64,000 nt of DNA from JALHST01 sp963798435 (GCA_963798435.1 CAWCTF010000004.1:620001-684000); one strand, 5' to 3'; shown: positions 9,360 through 19,062, counted from the first letter of the stretch. Notes: a model not told the origin generated them from the letters alone. Translations and numbers: made by a program.

Positions 9360-12032
9360 GTGGCCCAGGTAGCCCGCATTGAGGGAACTGTTCTGGACAA
9401 GAGATCTAAAAACGCGATATCAGAAGGTATCGTGCGGGTTGAAGGATCGGATATTCTTGAAAAGATCGGTGTTGACGGCACCTTTTCCTTGGTCATTTAT
9501 CAAATGGGCGACTATATCCTAAACATTACTTCACCTGACTATATTGCAAAACGAATGCCTATCACCTTGGAAAATGAGCTCTTAGGATTGGGTACTGTTT
9601 ATTTGGAAAGGGATATTGTCCTTGAAAATAGTGATAATTTAATTACCCTTACCGGAGCTGATTTGGAAGATGATGAGGAGATCACGAGTTCTACAGGGCT
9701 TCTCCAGGCCACCCGGGATATCTTCCTACAACGTGCGGCGTTTGATTTTGGACAGGCTTTTTTTAAGGTGCGGGGCTATGATTCACAATATGGGGAGGTG
9801 CTTCTAAATGGTATTCCCATGAACAAATTTCAGGATGGGCGCCCCCAATGGAATAACTGGGGCGGTTTGAACGATGTAACTAGGAATCAACAATTTACAA
9901 ATGGGCTACAAGCCACGGAGTATTCCTTCGGAGGAATTCTTGGAAGTACAAATATCGATATGCGACCCTCGGGATTGCGCCCAGGAATGCGTTTTTCCCT
10001 TTCGGCTTCAAACAGAACCTATGCCGGCCGAACGATGGTCACCTATACTTCAAAAAAACGCGGCAATGGCCTAAACTACATGATTTCCGGGTCGCGTAGA
10101 TGGGCGGATCAGGGTCTTATACGTGGTACCTTGTACGACGCATTTTCGGTTTTTGTATCCTGTGAATATGCCTTAAATAGTAGCAATACGCTTCACTTTA
10201 CAGCGATGTTGGCTTCGAATCGAAAAGGCAGTTCATCGGCACTGACCCAGGAAGTCTTTGATTTGGTTGGGAAACGCTACAACCCATACTGGGGATATCA
10301 AGCGGGTAAAATTCGTAATTCAAGGGAGCGTAGGATTGCCGAGCCGATATTTCTGATGAATCATTATTATACCACAGGTAATTTTAAGCTAAGTACGGGG
10401 ATAGCCTATCAATTTGGGACTTCTGCCAAAAGTCGATTGGGGTATTATAATGCGCCAAATCCGGATCCCACGTATTATAGATATTTACCCAGTTTTTATG
10501 TCAATAGTCCCATTGGGGCAAATTTTATAAGTGCGAATACGGCACGGGAAGGATTTTTATTCGACCCACAAATCCGTTGGGATGACATTTATAGGGCTAA
10601 TCATAAAGAAGCCGCATACTTGTTGTACGACGATGTCACTTCCGACAGACAATTTACCATACACACCGTTGCGAATATGCGATTGAATCAGCGAACAAAA
10701 GTTGATTTCGGTGGCACCTATAGAAAGCTTTCATCCGATAATTATGCCAAAATCCAAGATTTGCTGGGGGCTGATTTTTATATGGATATAGATTCCTTCT
10801 CGAATACCCGGAATGATCTTCATGGGGATAGCAATAAAGTTGAAAATGCCATTTTCAACTATCATTATTTGATAGATGTGCATGCTGTGGAGGCATTTGC
10901 CCAAATTAGCGTTGAAGGCAAAAAATGGAATGGTTTTCTTGCAGCCAAATATTCCCAAGCAGCATACCAACGCGAAGGACGTTTTCAGAATGAACGGTTT
11001 CTGGAAAACTCCTTAGGTGATGGCGAGGCCATAGCATTTCAAAATTATAGTCTTAAAACCGGCTTTTCCTATAAAATCACCGGTAGGCATCTGATTTTTG
11101 CGAATGGTGCCCATGTGACAAAACCCCCTACCCTGCAAAATGCATTTATAAATCCTAGGGAAAATAATCTCTTGGTACCAGGGATTCAAAGTGAAACAAT
11201 ATCGACCATTGATTTCAATTACCTGATTCGTATGCCTCTTTTGACAGGCCGTTTGACGGGGTTTTATACGAGATTTCAAAATACGACCGATGTCAATTTT
11301 TTCTTTGTAGATGCCGGTTTAGGGTCCGATTTTGTTCAGGAGGTAATTACGGATCTTGACAAATTGCATAAGGGTATTGAACTAGGTTTGGAATACCAGC
11401 TTTCCCCTACGGTTAAAATCACCGGAGTTGGCGCCCTAGGAACCTATGTTTTTGCAAGTGATCCGAATGTAACAATCAATTTTGATACCGCAGGTGCAAA
11501 GGAGAATTTGATCAATATGGAAGGGAATGCTTCCTTGGGAGTTGCCAAGATAAAGAATTACAGATTGGCCCAAGGGCCACAGAAGGCCATTGCACTTGGC
11601 TTGGAGTATCGAGACCCGAAGTATTGGTGGTTTGGGGCAACAGCGAATTATATGGCGAATAACTATGTGAATATATCCACGATTTTGAGAACACAAAGTT
11701 TTTATCTAGATCCTGAAACGAACCAACCCTTTGCCAATGCTACCTCTGAAAATGTAGACCGATTATTGGCACAAGGATCTTTGGATAATTTTTATATGTT
11801 GAATTTGGTCGGTGGCAAATCTTGGTTAAAAAAAGGAAAGTATATAAGTGTTTTTGCAAGTATTAATAATGTATTTGATGCGGAGTTTAGAACAGGGGGG
11901 TATGAACAGAGTAGAAATGGCAATTTTGGACAATTGCAACAGGATAATTTGGGTAGTACCCCCTCCTTCGCACCGAAGTACTGGTATGGCTATGGTAGAA
12001 CCTATTTTTTGAATTTGGCATATAGTTTTTAA
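9360..12032 (+). CDS. TonB-dependent receptor, signal peptide frameshifted
   Basis: An outer-membrane receptor; 890 residues remain in the intact frame, which can only start at the GTG at 9360 because an in-frame stop lies at 9342-9344. The N-terminal A-Q-V-A-R-I-E-G-T-V is the first strand of a carboxypeptidase-regulatory-like domain (to about residue 85). It is followed by a plug-like region with FKVRGYDSQYGEVLLNGIPM (about 135-160) and a barrel ending YFLNLAYSF. Without the displaced upstream segment the protein has no signal peptide and should not be exported. A DUF5689/lamin-tail lipoprotein follows after 140 bases. The pairing of this receptor type with DUF5689 proteins and secreted nucleases suggests nucleic-acid-related uptake (inference). 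Confidence 0.9.
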   Translation: MAQVARIEGTVLDKRSKNAISEGIVRVEGSDILEKIGVDGTFSLVIYQMGDYILNITSPDYIAKRMPITLENELLGLGTVYLERDIVLENSDNLITLTGADLEDDEEITSSTGLLQATRDIFLQRAAFDFGQAFFKVRGYDSQYGEVLLNGIPMNKFQDGRPQWNNWGGLNDVTRNQQFTNGLQATEYSFGGILGSTNIDMRPSGLRPGMRFSLSASNRTYAGRTMVTYTSKKRGNGLNYMISGSRRWADQGLIRGTLYDAFSVFVSCEYALNSSNTLHFTAMLASNRKGSSSALTQEVFDLVGKRYNPYWGYQAGKIRNSRERRIAEPIFLMNHYYTTGNFKLSTGIAYQFGTSAKSRLGYYNAPNPDPTYYRYLPSFYVNSPIGANFISANTAREGFLFDPQIRWDDIYRANHKEAAYLLYDDVTSDRQFTIHTVANMRLNQRTKVDFGGTYRKLSSDNYAKIQDLLGADFYMDIDSFSNTRNDLHGDSNKVENAIFNYHYLIDVHAVEAFAQISVEGKKWNGFLAAKYSQAAYQREGRFQNERFLENSLGDGEAIAFQNYSLKTGFSYKITGRHLIFANGAHVTKPPTLQNAFINPRENNLLVPGIQSETISTIDFNYLIRMPLLTGRLTGFYTRFQNTTDVNFFFVDAGLGSDFVQEVITDLDKLHKGIELGLEYQLSPTVKITGVGALGTYVFASDPNVTINFDTAGAKENLINMEGNASLGVAKIKNYRLAQGPQKAIALGLEYRDPKYWWFGATANYMANNYVNISTILRTQSFYLDPETNQPFANATSENVDRLLAQGSLDNFYMLNLVGGKSWLKKGKYISVFASINNVFDAEFRTGGYEQSRNGNFGQLQQDNLGSTPSFAPKYWYGYGRTYFLNLAYSF

Positions 12033-12184
12033 GATTAAAAGGCCCGAATTTGTTCATTAAAGAAATTGATTTTCAATACGCATAGTTTTAAACGAATCAA
12101 TATAACCACAAACCTTGCAATGACGGCTTAATAGGCCATAAAGCATACTAAATCTTCACTGAATGTGAGTCTATGATAGTTAGA

Positions 12185-13540
12185 ATGAAACATATACTTT
12201 ATGTACTTTTAATCCAGGTACTGGTCGGATCATGTGTCAAAGATCGAAACTTCGATACGCCAAAAACGACCTGTGATCCCAATTTGATTGCGAATTCGTC
12301 CTATGCAAACATAAAGGATTTATATCAAGGTGAAACCATTCAGATTCAAGAGGACTTGATAATCGAAGGGTATGTAAATTCCTCAGACCAGGAAGGGAAT
12401 TTTTTTAGCGTGTTGCATTTTCAAGATAGTGCAGTTGATCCTACCGAAGGTTTTGAGATAGAAATTGATGTTCGCGATTCGCACCTATTCTACCCGGTAG
12501 GCAGTAAAATTCTTATAAAACTAAAAGGTCTTTATCTAGGTCAAACTAAAGGCTTGTTCAAAATTGGGGGCGTATTTACGTCTTTCGGTAAGGAATCTGT
12601 TGGTAGATTGCCAGCCGCCATTGTAGATCAACACCTCTTTTTATCCTGTGAAGCACCTTCAGATTTGCGCCCCACTGCGCTCACCATAGATGCCATTCAA
12701 GAGAACAGCGTAAACATCCTGGTAGAATTTACTGGACTCGAAATCGCTGAAGAAGAACTGGGCGAACCGTATGCCATTGAAGAAGAGGATACCGAACGCA
12801 TGTTGAGGGATTGTAACGGTAATGGGATTGCACTCTTAAATAGCGGCTTTTCAGACTTTAAGGCGGCGCTTCTCCCAGTGGGCAATGGTTCTATCATAGG
12901 GGTGCTGCTACGCGAAAATGATAACTTTCAACTGGTTATCAGAACGCTAGAAGATATTGATTTCCAACAAGACCGTTGTTTAGAATTTGTGCCTGATAAC
13001 GTATCGGCCACTGTTTTTATTACCGAGTTGGCAGATCCGGATAATAATGCTGGAGCGCGATTTGTGGAGTTGTATAATTCCAGTGCCGAAACAATATCCT
13101 TAACAGGTTGGTCTTTACTTCGATACACCAATGCGAATGCCGAAATAAGTTCAAGTATTGATTTATCGGAGCTCGTGATTGAATCGGAAGGTACGGCCGT
13201 TATTTCTCCCAACTCTGCTGAATTTGAATCGGTCTATGGCTTTGCCCCCGACTTGGTCGTGGGTGGCAATAGTCCTGCAGATTCAAATGGGGATGACAAT
13301 CTGGTTTTAATAGATCCTTTAGGCAACATAGTAGATGTTTTTGGAAGTGTTGGGGAAGATGGTTCAGGAACAAATCACGAATTTGAGGACGGCCGAGCAG
13401 TTCGCATACTAACTGTAACATCCGGCTCCCCGGTCTATAATTTTGATGAATGGGTCATCTATAATGATACAGGGGATTCCGGTACCATAAAGCTCCCGCA
13501 AAATGCACCGGATGACTTTACCCCTGGCATACGAAATTAA
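12185..13540 (+). CDS. DUF5689 plus lamin-tail-domain lipoprotein
   Basis: A surface lipoprotein. I start it at the ATG at 12185, giving M-K-H-I-L-Y-V and lipobox VGSC; an ATG four codons upstream (12173) is also possible. A DUF5689 region spans about residues 30-260 (an OB-like beta domain with IIEGYVNSSDQEGNFF and GSKILIKLKGLYLG). A lamin-tail domain follows at about 275-395 (VFITELADPDN, RFVELYNSS, LTGWSLLRY, DNLVLIDPLGN). Lamin-tail domains are often found in or beside secreted nucleases. It is the presumed partner of the receptor upstream. The substrate link to nucleic acid is inferred from domain company, not shown. Confidence 0.85.
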   Translation: MKHILYVLLIQVLVGSCVKDRNFDTPKTTCDPNLIANSSYANIKDLYQGETIQIQEDLIIEGYVNSSDQEGNFFSVLHFQDSAVDPTEGFEIEIDVRDSHLFYPVGSKILIKLKGLYLGQTKGLFKIGGVFTSFGKESVGRLPAAIVDQHLFLSCEAPSDLRPTALTIDAIQENSVNILVEFTGLEIAEEELGEPYAIEEEDTERMLRDCNGNGIALLNSGFSDFKAALLPVGNGSIIGVLLRENDNFQLVIRTLEDIDFQQDRCLEFVPDNVSATVFITELADPDNNAGARFVELYNSSAETISLTGWSLLRYTNANAEISSSIDLSELVIESEGTAVISPNSAEFESVYGFAPDLVVGGNSPADSNGDDNLVLIDPLGNIVDVFGSVGEDGSGTNHEFEDGRAVRILTVTSGSPVYNFDEWVIYNDTGDSGTIKLPQNAPDDFTPGIRN

Positions 13541-13732
13541 GGTTCCAAGAGGTTGACCGACCTAAAACATCCTATTAAATTGTCCTTCCCATAAACAACT
13601 TCCGTTTTAATTGTTCGATTTCACCACCCACCAGGACGGTGTAGTAGCGTGTTAAGTATTCCAAATTTAAACTGCCATGTCATATCACCTGATTTGACGG
13701 TTTTTTTATACATTTAACTAAACGGATACACC

Positions 13733-14197
13733 ATGAACGAGTTTTTTTTCAGCGAGATACGGAATGGCAATTATAATGAAGTAAAGTCTATGTTGTCAAA
13801 GAATCCGATGTTGATTAATAGTAAAGATGAACGCGGTTCGACGGCCTTGATTTTGGCAACCTACTATGATGAACAAGAGATCGCGGATCTATTATTGGAT
13901 CTCGGCGCTAAAATTGATGCGAAGGATGCCTCTGGAAACACTGCATTAATGGGAGTCTGCTTTAAAGGATATACCGATGTTGCCAAAAAATTGATCGAAA
14001 GGGGTGCCAATATCAATGAACGCAATGCAATGGGCGCCACCTGTTTGATTTATGCGGCAACATTCAACCGTGAAGAGATCGCAAGGCTCTTGATAGCGCA
14101 AGGTGTCGATACCACGATAAAAGATAATAGGGGCCTAACAGCATTAGATCATGCGAAAATGCAAAACCTGCCTGACTTCATTGCCTTGTTGACCTGA
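13733..14197 (+). CDS. Ankyrin-repeat protein
   Basis: A soluble protein of 154 residues made almost entirely of four ankyrin repeats (about 8-40, 41-73, 74-106, 107-140). Each shows the G-x-TAL-x-x-A or G-x-T-x-L-M pattern and the closing LL-x-x-GA-x-(I/D). There is no signal peptide, so it should be cytoplasmic. Such proteins act as protein-binding scaffolds or immunity-like partners, and no partner is evident here. It ends 13 bases before the convergent SemiSWEET gene. A short 6-bp inverted repeat (14198-14217) sits in the junction without a T-tract. Confidence 0.85.
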   Translation: MNEFFFSEIRNGNYNEVKSMLSKNPMLINSKDERGSTALILATYYDEQEIADLLLDLGAKIDAKDASGNTALMGVCFKGYTDVAKKLIERGANINERNAMGATCLIYAATFNREEIARLLIAQGVDTTIKDNRGLTALDHAKMQNLPDFIALLT

Positions 14198-14210
14198 AAC
14201 CTGCCCGCAA

Positions 14211-14528
14211 TCAGGTTCTTGATATGTTCCGAATGCCGAAGAAACGATGCGGTCCCGTATATCCTCTTTTACGCAGCCTATTCAATAGCATCACGACTAG
14301 AATGATTCCTGCCAAAATTAGTGTTATTAGATTGCCCAGGATGATGGGAAGCTGCTTGTTCAGGATACCGTATACCAGCCAAAGCGCTACCCCGATTACA
14401 AAAAGTAAGTACATTGGAAAGGAAAGACTTTCAGTATCCTTGGTCTTTATTGTCTTTATGGCTTGTGGCAGAAAACTTGAAGTCGTCAAGAAGGCTGCTA
14501 TATTTCCGATGATTGCTGTTATTTCCAT
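14211..14528 (-). CDS. SemiSWEET-family sugar transporter (PQ-loop)
   Basis: A three-helix membrane protein of 105 residues. The helices are at about 4-24, 36-56 and 63-86. The characteristic Pro21-Gln22 lies in SFLPQAIKTIKTKDTESLS, and the helix-2 motif is FVIGVALWLVYG. SemiSWEETs work as dimers that pass sugars down their gradient. The basic, Arg-rich tail of about 18 residues after helix 3 is longer than in the smallest family members. It stands alone and converges on the ankyrin gene. Confidence 0.9.
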   Translation of the reverse strand: MEITAIIGNIAAFLTTSSFLPQAIKTIKTKDTESLSFPMYLLFVIGVALWLVYGILNKQLPIILGNLITLILAGIILVVMLLNRLRKRGYTGPHRFFGIRNISRT

Positions 14529-14899
14529 TTTTTAATAATTTAAGTAGGTATACAATTTTATGGTACAAAATTGAGAAAAAAAGAATGTTCTTACTACAAC
14601 AGGATTTTCATATTTATGTGCCCTATTACCATAAATTTGACCAATTAATACAATCTGTGGTAATCAGGTATATATTGCCGATGTTTTTGACTAAACCGAT
14701 GGTGGTTACCGCATTTACCATGGCAAACCACACCAATTTGGCTAGGTCTTAGTACTGGTTCAACGCGCGGGGGAACTTTTTTATACAATGAATTCCTCCT
14801 TAAAGGAAGGGTGCCCTAAAGTTCTTAACTCGGGAATTTATCGTAGGGTATCTATTGGAATTACATAGACCATTGATTATTTTGATTAGCTTTATGATT
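14529..14899. other. Gene-poor 371-base gap
   Basis: The region between the SemiSWEET start and the amidase start. No convincing coding frame, RNA gene or terminator is seen. A 79-codon frame inside it has no family resemblance. An imperfect inverted repeat around 14700-14735 (GGTGGTT with AACCACACC) is the only structure noticed. Confidence 0.5.
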
Positions 14900-15676
14900 A
14901 TGGAACTTGAACTACGATGCGCATTACTACAAGCTCCCTTGGTATGGGAAAATCCAGAAGGTAACAGAATCCGTTTTTCTGAAAAGTTAGCGACCATTTC
15001 AAACGAGGTCGACCTCATTGTACTCCCTGAAATGTTTACTACGGGCTTTACGATGCATCCTGAAAGGTTAGATCCCTCCGAAGGAAAAAAAACCATTGAA
15101 TGGATGCAACAAGAAGCTCATAAATTAAATGCTGCCATCGTGGGGAGTTTGGCTTTTCATCAAAATGGATCCTATAGCAATCGACTTTTATTCGTAACTC
15201 CCAATGGAAAAATTTGGCATTATGACAAGCGGCATACCTTTACATTGGCAGGTGAAAATAAAGTATATCGAGCGGGCGTTGATAAGTTGATAGTAACGTA
15301 TAAGGGTTTTAAGATATGCCCTTTGATCTGTTATGATCTCCGATTCCCCGTTTGGGCCAGGAACGCCGAAAATTATGACGTTCTTTTATATGTCGCCAAT
15401 TGGCCCGAACCTCGGATCAAGGCTTGGGATATACTTTTAAAAGCCCGGGCCATCGAGAATATGGCCTATTGCATCGGAGTAAATCGCATTGGTGAAGATG
15501 AATCTGGTCATCGATATCCAGGACATTCGGCTGTATATGATGCCTTAGGGGATTCCTTGAGATTTTCCGAAAGAGAGGAAATACTATACGCTACTTTGAG
15601 CAAAAATCACCTAGTGACTACTAGGAAGCATCTTAAGTTTTTAGAAGATAGGGATGTCTTTAATTTGTTACCTTAA
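14900..15676 (+). CDS. Omega-amidase / nitrilase-superfamily hydrolase (YafV type)
   Basis: A cytoplasmic C-N hydrolase of 258 residues that by family removes the amide from alpha-ketoglutaramate or alpha-ketosuccinamate (a repair step after glutamine transamination). The Glu-Lys-Cys triad is visible as Glu44 (VLPEMF), Lys110 (HYDKRHTF) and Cys144 (LICYDLRFPVWARN). The last motif and the early FTTGFTMHPE are typical of the YafV branch. I choose the ATG at 14900 because residues before M-E-L-E-L-R-C lack family similarity; ATGs at 14855 and 14894 are in frame. It converges on the lipoprotein gene at 15660, overlapping its end by 17 bases. Confidence 0.9.
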   Translation: MELELRCALLQAPLVWENPEGNRIRFSEKLATISNEVDLIVLPEMFTTGFTMHPERLDPSEGKKTIEWMQQEAHKLNAAIVGSLAFHQNGSYSNRLLFVTPNGKIWHYDKRHTFTLAGENKVYRAGVDKLIVTYKGFKICPLICYDLRFPVWARNAENYDVLLYVANWPEPRIKAWDILLKARAIENMAYCIGVNRIGEDESGHRYPGHSAVYDALGDSLRFSEREEILYATLSKNHLVTTRKHLKFLEDRDVFNLLP

Positions 15677-17273
15677 AAGTCTCGATTTTCTCCCAGTTCG
15701 CTCGTATCTCAATTAGACCTGGATAGTAGCTCACTTTTTCGGGCTGTATTTTTTGGAGGTAGTTCCCGGTATCCCATATCCCGTTTCCATTTGCGTCAAA
15801 AATTACCCGAATGTAATATTTCGCAGGCTCGATCATGTTGAATTCGAAGGTCTGTGCTTCTTTTGCCTTAATTTCAAGTTTTATGGCCCCTTTCTCATCG
15901 ACTAACTGAACTATGATCGGATAGGGAACAGTACCTTCGAGATTTAAACTCAAATTGCCATAATCTGCTTGTCGTTTGGTCGTGAGATTGTAGGCTATGG
16001 TGTCATTTGTTTCCCCAAAAAAATCAGTAATTGCCCCTGGTAGGATTTTAAGGTTGTATTTCTGATCCGGCTCATGCACAAAATCTAGCAAGACGCGACT
16101 CTCCAGCGTGTCCAAGGTGGCATTTAGGCTAATCGGTACCGAGTCCTTATTGATCATTTTCATCTGTGCAGTATCCATTCGTATGAGCGGGGTCGATGCT
16201 TCAAGTCGAAACGGTTCATTAAAGCTTAAAGCCCCCCGTTGATTCGGCGTGAGTACCAAGGTGTCTATGGTTACCTTTCGACTTTTGACCGTGAAGGTGT
16301 CAATAACTTTTTGTTGGTCGTTGATGATCTTGAACACAAGGGAATCGAATGCAAACGGAGTAAACCAAAAATTCAAGGTATCCTTCTGTCTTTCTCGCAA
16401 AACCAGTGTCTTTACAGTATCCGGAATACTGGTCAAAGGTTGTATCTCAATCGAACTCCCATCCCCATAATAACCAAAACTGATTTTATTTTTTGCCGTC
16501 AAGGAAGGCACTGAAATTTTATAGTCTGGTATTTCCTTGAACAGGTTAAGGACGTAGGTAGAATCGGTTGGCAGGGTAACGGTATCGCGCAAAAAGGCAA
16601 TTTTATCGGCATTCTGGTCAAATAGATTATTCTTGGCAGCATCCTTCAGGCCAAAAATGGCATACTTTCCTTCTTTGAGATTTTTAAGGGTAAATAAGAC
16701 CGCACTATCCAAGGTATTGGTAATGTAATTCGGGGGTCTTCGATACAATGTAGAATCGTTATAGGTACTATCGATCTCATAAAGGAGTATACTTATAAAA
16801 TTATCGACCTTCCGCTCAAAGGCATCTTTGACCACCCCTGAAACCGTTAAGGAATCAATATAATCACCCGTCGAAAAGACGTATGTTAAGAAACTTGCCG
16901 GATTGCCTTCGTTATTATCGACGATGCTTTGACCAAAATTGAAGGTATAGGTGGTATTTGGCTTCAAGGTATCTTTAATGGTGATTTCAATAAACTTATT
17001 GGCCCCTCCTTGTGGGGTAATTTGCGGGGTGTATTTCAGTGGAGGCGAGATGATCAACTGATTTTGAATGTCTTCAAGTTTAATATATTCGTCAAAATAG
17101 AGCCGTATTTTTTTTGCTTTAAAATTGAGGGTCATGTTTTCTGGATCAGCCTTCACTAATTTGGGGGGGTCAAGATCCTTAGGGCCTCCCGTCGGATTAC
17201 CTCTTCTGCCGCATTGAATCAATGCGACGACGCTGAAAATTAAAAAAAGGGATGCAAAAATACGTCTTAACAT
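15660..17273 (-). CDS. Ig-like-domain (SbsA type) lipoprotein
   Basis: An envelope lipoprotein of about 537 residues. The start at 17273 gives M-L-R-R-I-F and lipobox LIQC with Cys21; the frame extends 11 codons further upstream but that would bury the signal. The N-terminal bacterial Ig-like domain (about 35-135) shows GGPKDLDPPKLV, IRLYFDEYIKL and the closing TYTFNFGQSIVDNNEGN. The remainder is beta-rich repeats, with a late segment YIRVIFDANGNGIWDTGNY resembling a calcium-loop-like turn. This architecture is common in Bacteroidota; the function is unknown. It overlaps the amidase tail at its 3' end. Confidence 0.85.
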   Translation of the reverse strand: MLRRIFASLFLIFSVVALIQCGRRGNPTGGPKDLDPPKLVKADPENMTLNFKAKKIRLYFDEYIKLEDIQNQLIISPPLKYTPQITPQGGANKFIEITIKDTLKPNTTYTFNFGQSIVDNNEGNPASFLTYVFSTGDYIDSLTVSGVVKDAFERKVDNFISILLYEIDSTYNDSTLYRRPPNYITNTLDSAVLFTLKNLKEGKYAIFGLKDAAKNNLFDQNADKIAFLRDTVTLPTDSTYVLNLFKEIPDYKISVPSLTAKNKISFGYYGDGSSIEIQPLTSIPDTVKTLVLRERQKDTLNFWFTPFAFDSLVFKIINDQQKVIDTFTVKSRKVTIDTLVLTPNQRGALSFNEPFRLEASTPLIRMDTAQMKMINKDSVPISLNATLDTLESRVLLDFVHEPDQKYNLKILPGAITDFFGETNDTIAYNLTTKRQADYGNLSLNLEGTVPYPIIVQLVDEKGAIKLEIKAKEAQTFEFNMIEPAKYYIRVIFDANGNGIWDTGNYLQKIQPEKVSYYPGLIEIRANWEKIETFKVTN

Positions 17274-17411
17274 GCCATTATAATCTTGTGGACAAAGAAA
17301 CAACATATTTGGAAACCCTTCTTGGGAATCCCTTGGGAATTCGCTTAAAATAGCGTTAAAATGGCCATTTTCAGTAGGTCATCAGGGCTTCATTTTACGA
17401 GATAGAGCCAA

Positions 17412-18122
17412 CTAGGAGTCTAATGGCACGATGGCCATACTGGCAAGGTATAAATTGATGCCCTCGACTTTCAACAAGGCCTTTGCACAAATTTCCATAG
17501 TAGCGCCGGTAGTTATCACATCGTCTACCAATAACACGTTCTTATTTCTTAACATCGAGGGTTCAATCAGGGTATACAGCGATTTATTCCCGTACCAACG
17601 GCCGATTCTTCCCTTTTTCGTTTGGGTCCGCGTATTGGCCGTTTTAATTAGATTATTGCCATTGTACTGGCAACCCATGTGATGCGCAAGTCTTTTGCCG
17701 AATTCTGCCACCTGATTATACCCCCTTTTACGAAGTTTTCTTTTGTGGAGCGGTACCGGAATTACATAGTCAATGGGGCCGAGGGATGCGTCTTTTGCAA
17801 GTATTTGGCCATACCAATCTCCTAAAAAAGTCCCGATGGCCTCTTGATTCTTATATTTTAGATAGTGTAAGAGGGTTTTAACGATTCCGTTTTCGGTAAA
17901 AAAAAGAAAAGAACTTGCTTTTTTAATGTTAATTCGTCCATAAAAAGTACGGTCAACTGCGTTTTCATCGTTAAAGTTGTATTCGGTGAGCGGTAAATGA
18001 TTTCGACAAACGGTACAGACTAGGTGCTCTCCCCTGAATAAATGAGCATTACATCCAAAACATGCCTTGGGCAATAGGATGCTGTTTATATCATTTAGTA
18101 TATTTGATAGTTTAGAGCTCAA
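17412..18122 (-). CDS. ComF family phosphoribosyltransferase-like protein
   Basis: A cytoplasmic protein of 236 residues related to the competence protein ComF. An N-terminal four-Cys zinc motif (Cys21-x2-Cys24, Cys36-x2-Cys39) precedes a type I phosphoribosyltransferase fold whose PRPP loop is VLLVDDVITTGAT (about 193-205). KRKLRKRGYNQ is the family's conserved basic segment. In naturally transformable bacteria ComF helps DNA uptake or processing; here no other competence genes are seen. Translation starts with TTG at 18122, as no upstream ATG is available. Confidence 0.9.
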   Translation of the reverse strand: MSSKLSNILNDINSILLPKACFGCNAHLFRGEHLVCTVCRNHLPLTEYNFNDENAVDRTFYGRINIKKASSFLFFTENGIVKTLLHYLKYKNQEAIGTFLGDWYGQILAKDASLGPIDYVIPVPLHKRKLRKRGYNQVAEFGKRLAHHMGCQYNGNNLIKTANTRTQTKKGRIGRWYGNKSLYTLIEPSMLRNKNVLLVDDVITTGATMEICAKALLKVEGINLYLASMAIVPLDS

Positions 18123-18165
18123 CCAAATTCTTATATTTTAACCTACTTAAAGCATACTTGTTCCA

Positions 18166-19062
18166 ATGGATGGCCAAGATACTAAATTCAATTACAAAAT
18201 ACTCCTTGCTGCTTTGGTGGCCGTAATAATAGGCATCTTAATTGCTTTTTATTACAGCTATGCCCAATCTAAGAGCCAAATCAATTTTTTGGAGCAGGAG
18301 AAGGAGCTTCTTGTAAAGGACCTAACCTTGATGAAAGGGGATGTAGACCGGCTTTCTGCACTGAATGAGGTCAATGAAATCGAACTACAGGATTCTAGAT
18401 ACAAGGTTCAACAATTGTTGGATTCGGTCGGCAGATTAAACTTCACCGTTGAAAAACTTCGGGAATACAAGAGTGAATTACGAAGACTGGAAGCCAAGAA
18501 CGATAGTCTCAAATTAAAGAACAACTTCCTCAAATATAATAATATGGTACTTTCCGAGCGCTATGAGGAAACCAGAAAGCAGATAGAGGAGTTGCGTGGC
18601 AAAAGTAGTTCTTTGGCCGAGGCAGAAGCATTACAGCGCAAAAAAATACAAGAACTGAATAAAGAATTGAAGACCAAGAGTTATTTGCGCCTGCGTACTT
18701 CAGGAGGCAATGGGTTTCGACTTCGTGGCGGTAAACCGATTATGACGAATAAGGCCTCGATCATCGAGAAACTTCGGGGATGTGTTACGATAGTCGCAGA
18801 TCCATCTTCCATCAACGAGCAACGGGTCATTTATTTCCAGTTTTTAGATCCGAACAAAGGCATCATTGAAGACAATGCGAATATCATATCGGTGAACGGT
18901 AACATTTATAGCAAGCGAGTTGAAGTTTTGCTTATGGGAGAGGATATTGATGTTTGTGATTTTATCACTATTCCCGCCGGATCTCTTGATTCTGGAACCT
19001 ATACCTTAAATATCTTTGAGGATGAAAGGCTGCTTTCAACTTCTGAATTTGATTTAAAATAA
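18166..19062 (+). CDS. Membrane-anchored coiled-coil protein, unknown function
   Basis: A protein of 298 residues with a short cytoplasmic N-terminus, one transmembrane helix (about 11-33), a long coiled coil rich in Leu, Glu and Lys (about 36-165) and a C-terminal beta-rich globular domain (about 180-298, with RGCVTIVADPS and YFQFLDPNKGIIED). The topology puts the coil and end domain in the periplasm. It is not a recognised named family. It precedes glyS by 37 bases, but glyS has its own promoter, so a functional link is unlikely. Confidence 0.75.
   Translation: MDGQDTKFNYKILLAALVAVIIGILIAFYYSYAQSKSQINFLEQEKELLVKDLTLMKGDVDRLSALNEVNEIELQDSRYKVQQLLDSVGRLNFTVEKLREYKSELRRLEAKNDSLKLKNNFLKYNNMVLSERYEETRKQIEELRGKSSSLAEAEALQRKKIQELNKELKTKSYLRLRTSGGNGFRLRGGKPIMTNKASIIEKLRGCVTIVADPSSINEQRVIYFQFLDPNKGIIEDNANIISVNGNIYSKRVEVLLMGEDIDVCDFITIPAGSLDSGTYTLNIFEDERLLSTSEFDLK

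Noticed and set aside
14198..14217. AACCTG/CAGGTT hairpin between the ankyrin and SemiSWEET genes
   Set aside because: Six-base stem without a T run; not called as a terminator.
14513..14752. Plus-strand 79-codon frame in the gap after the SemiSWEET gene
   Set aside because: It begins antisense to the SemiSWEET start, has no recognisable domain and no promoter box; taken as chance.
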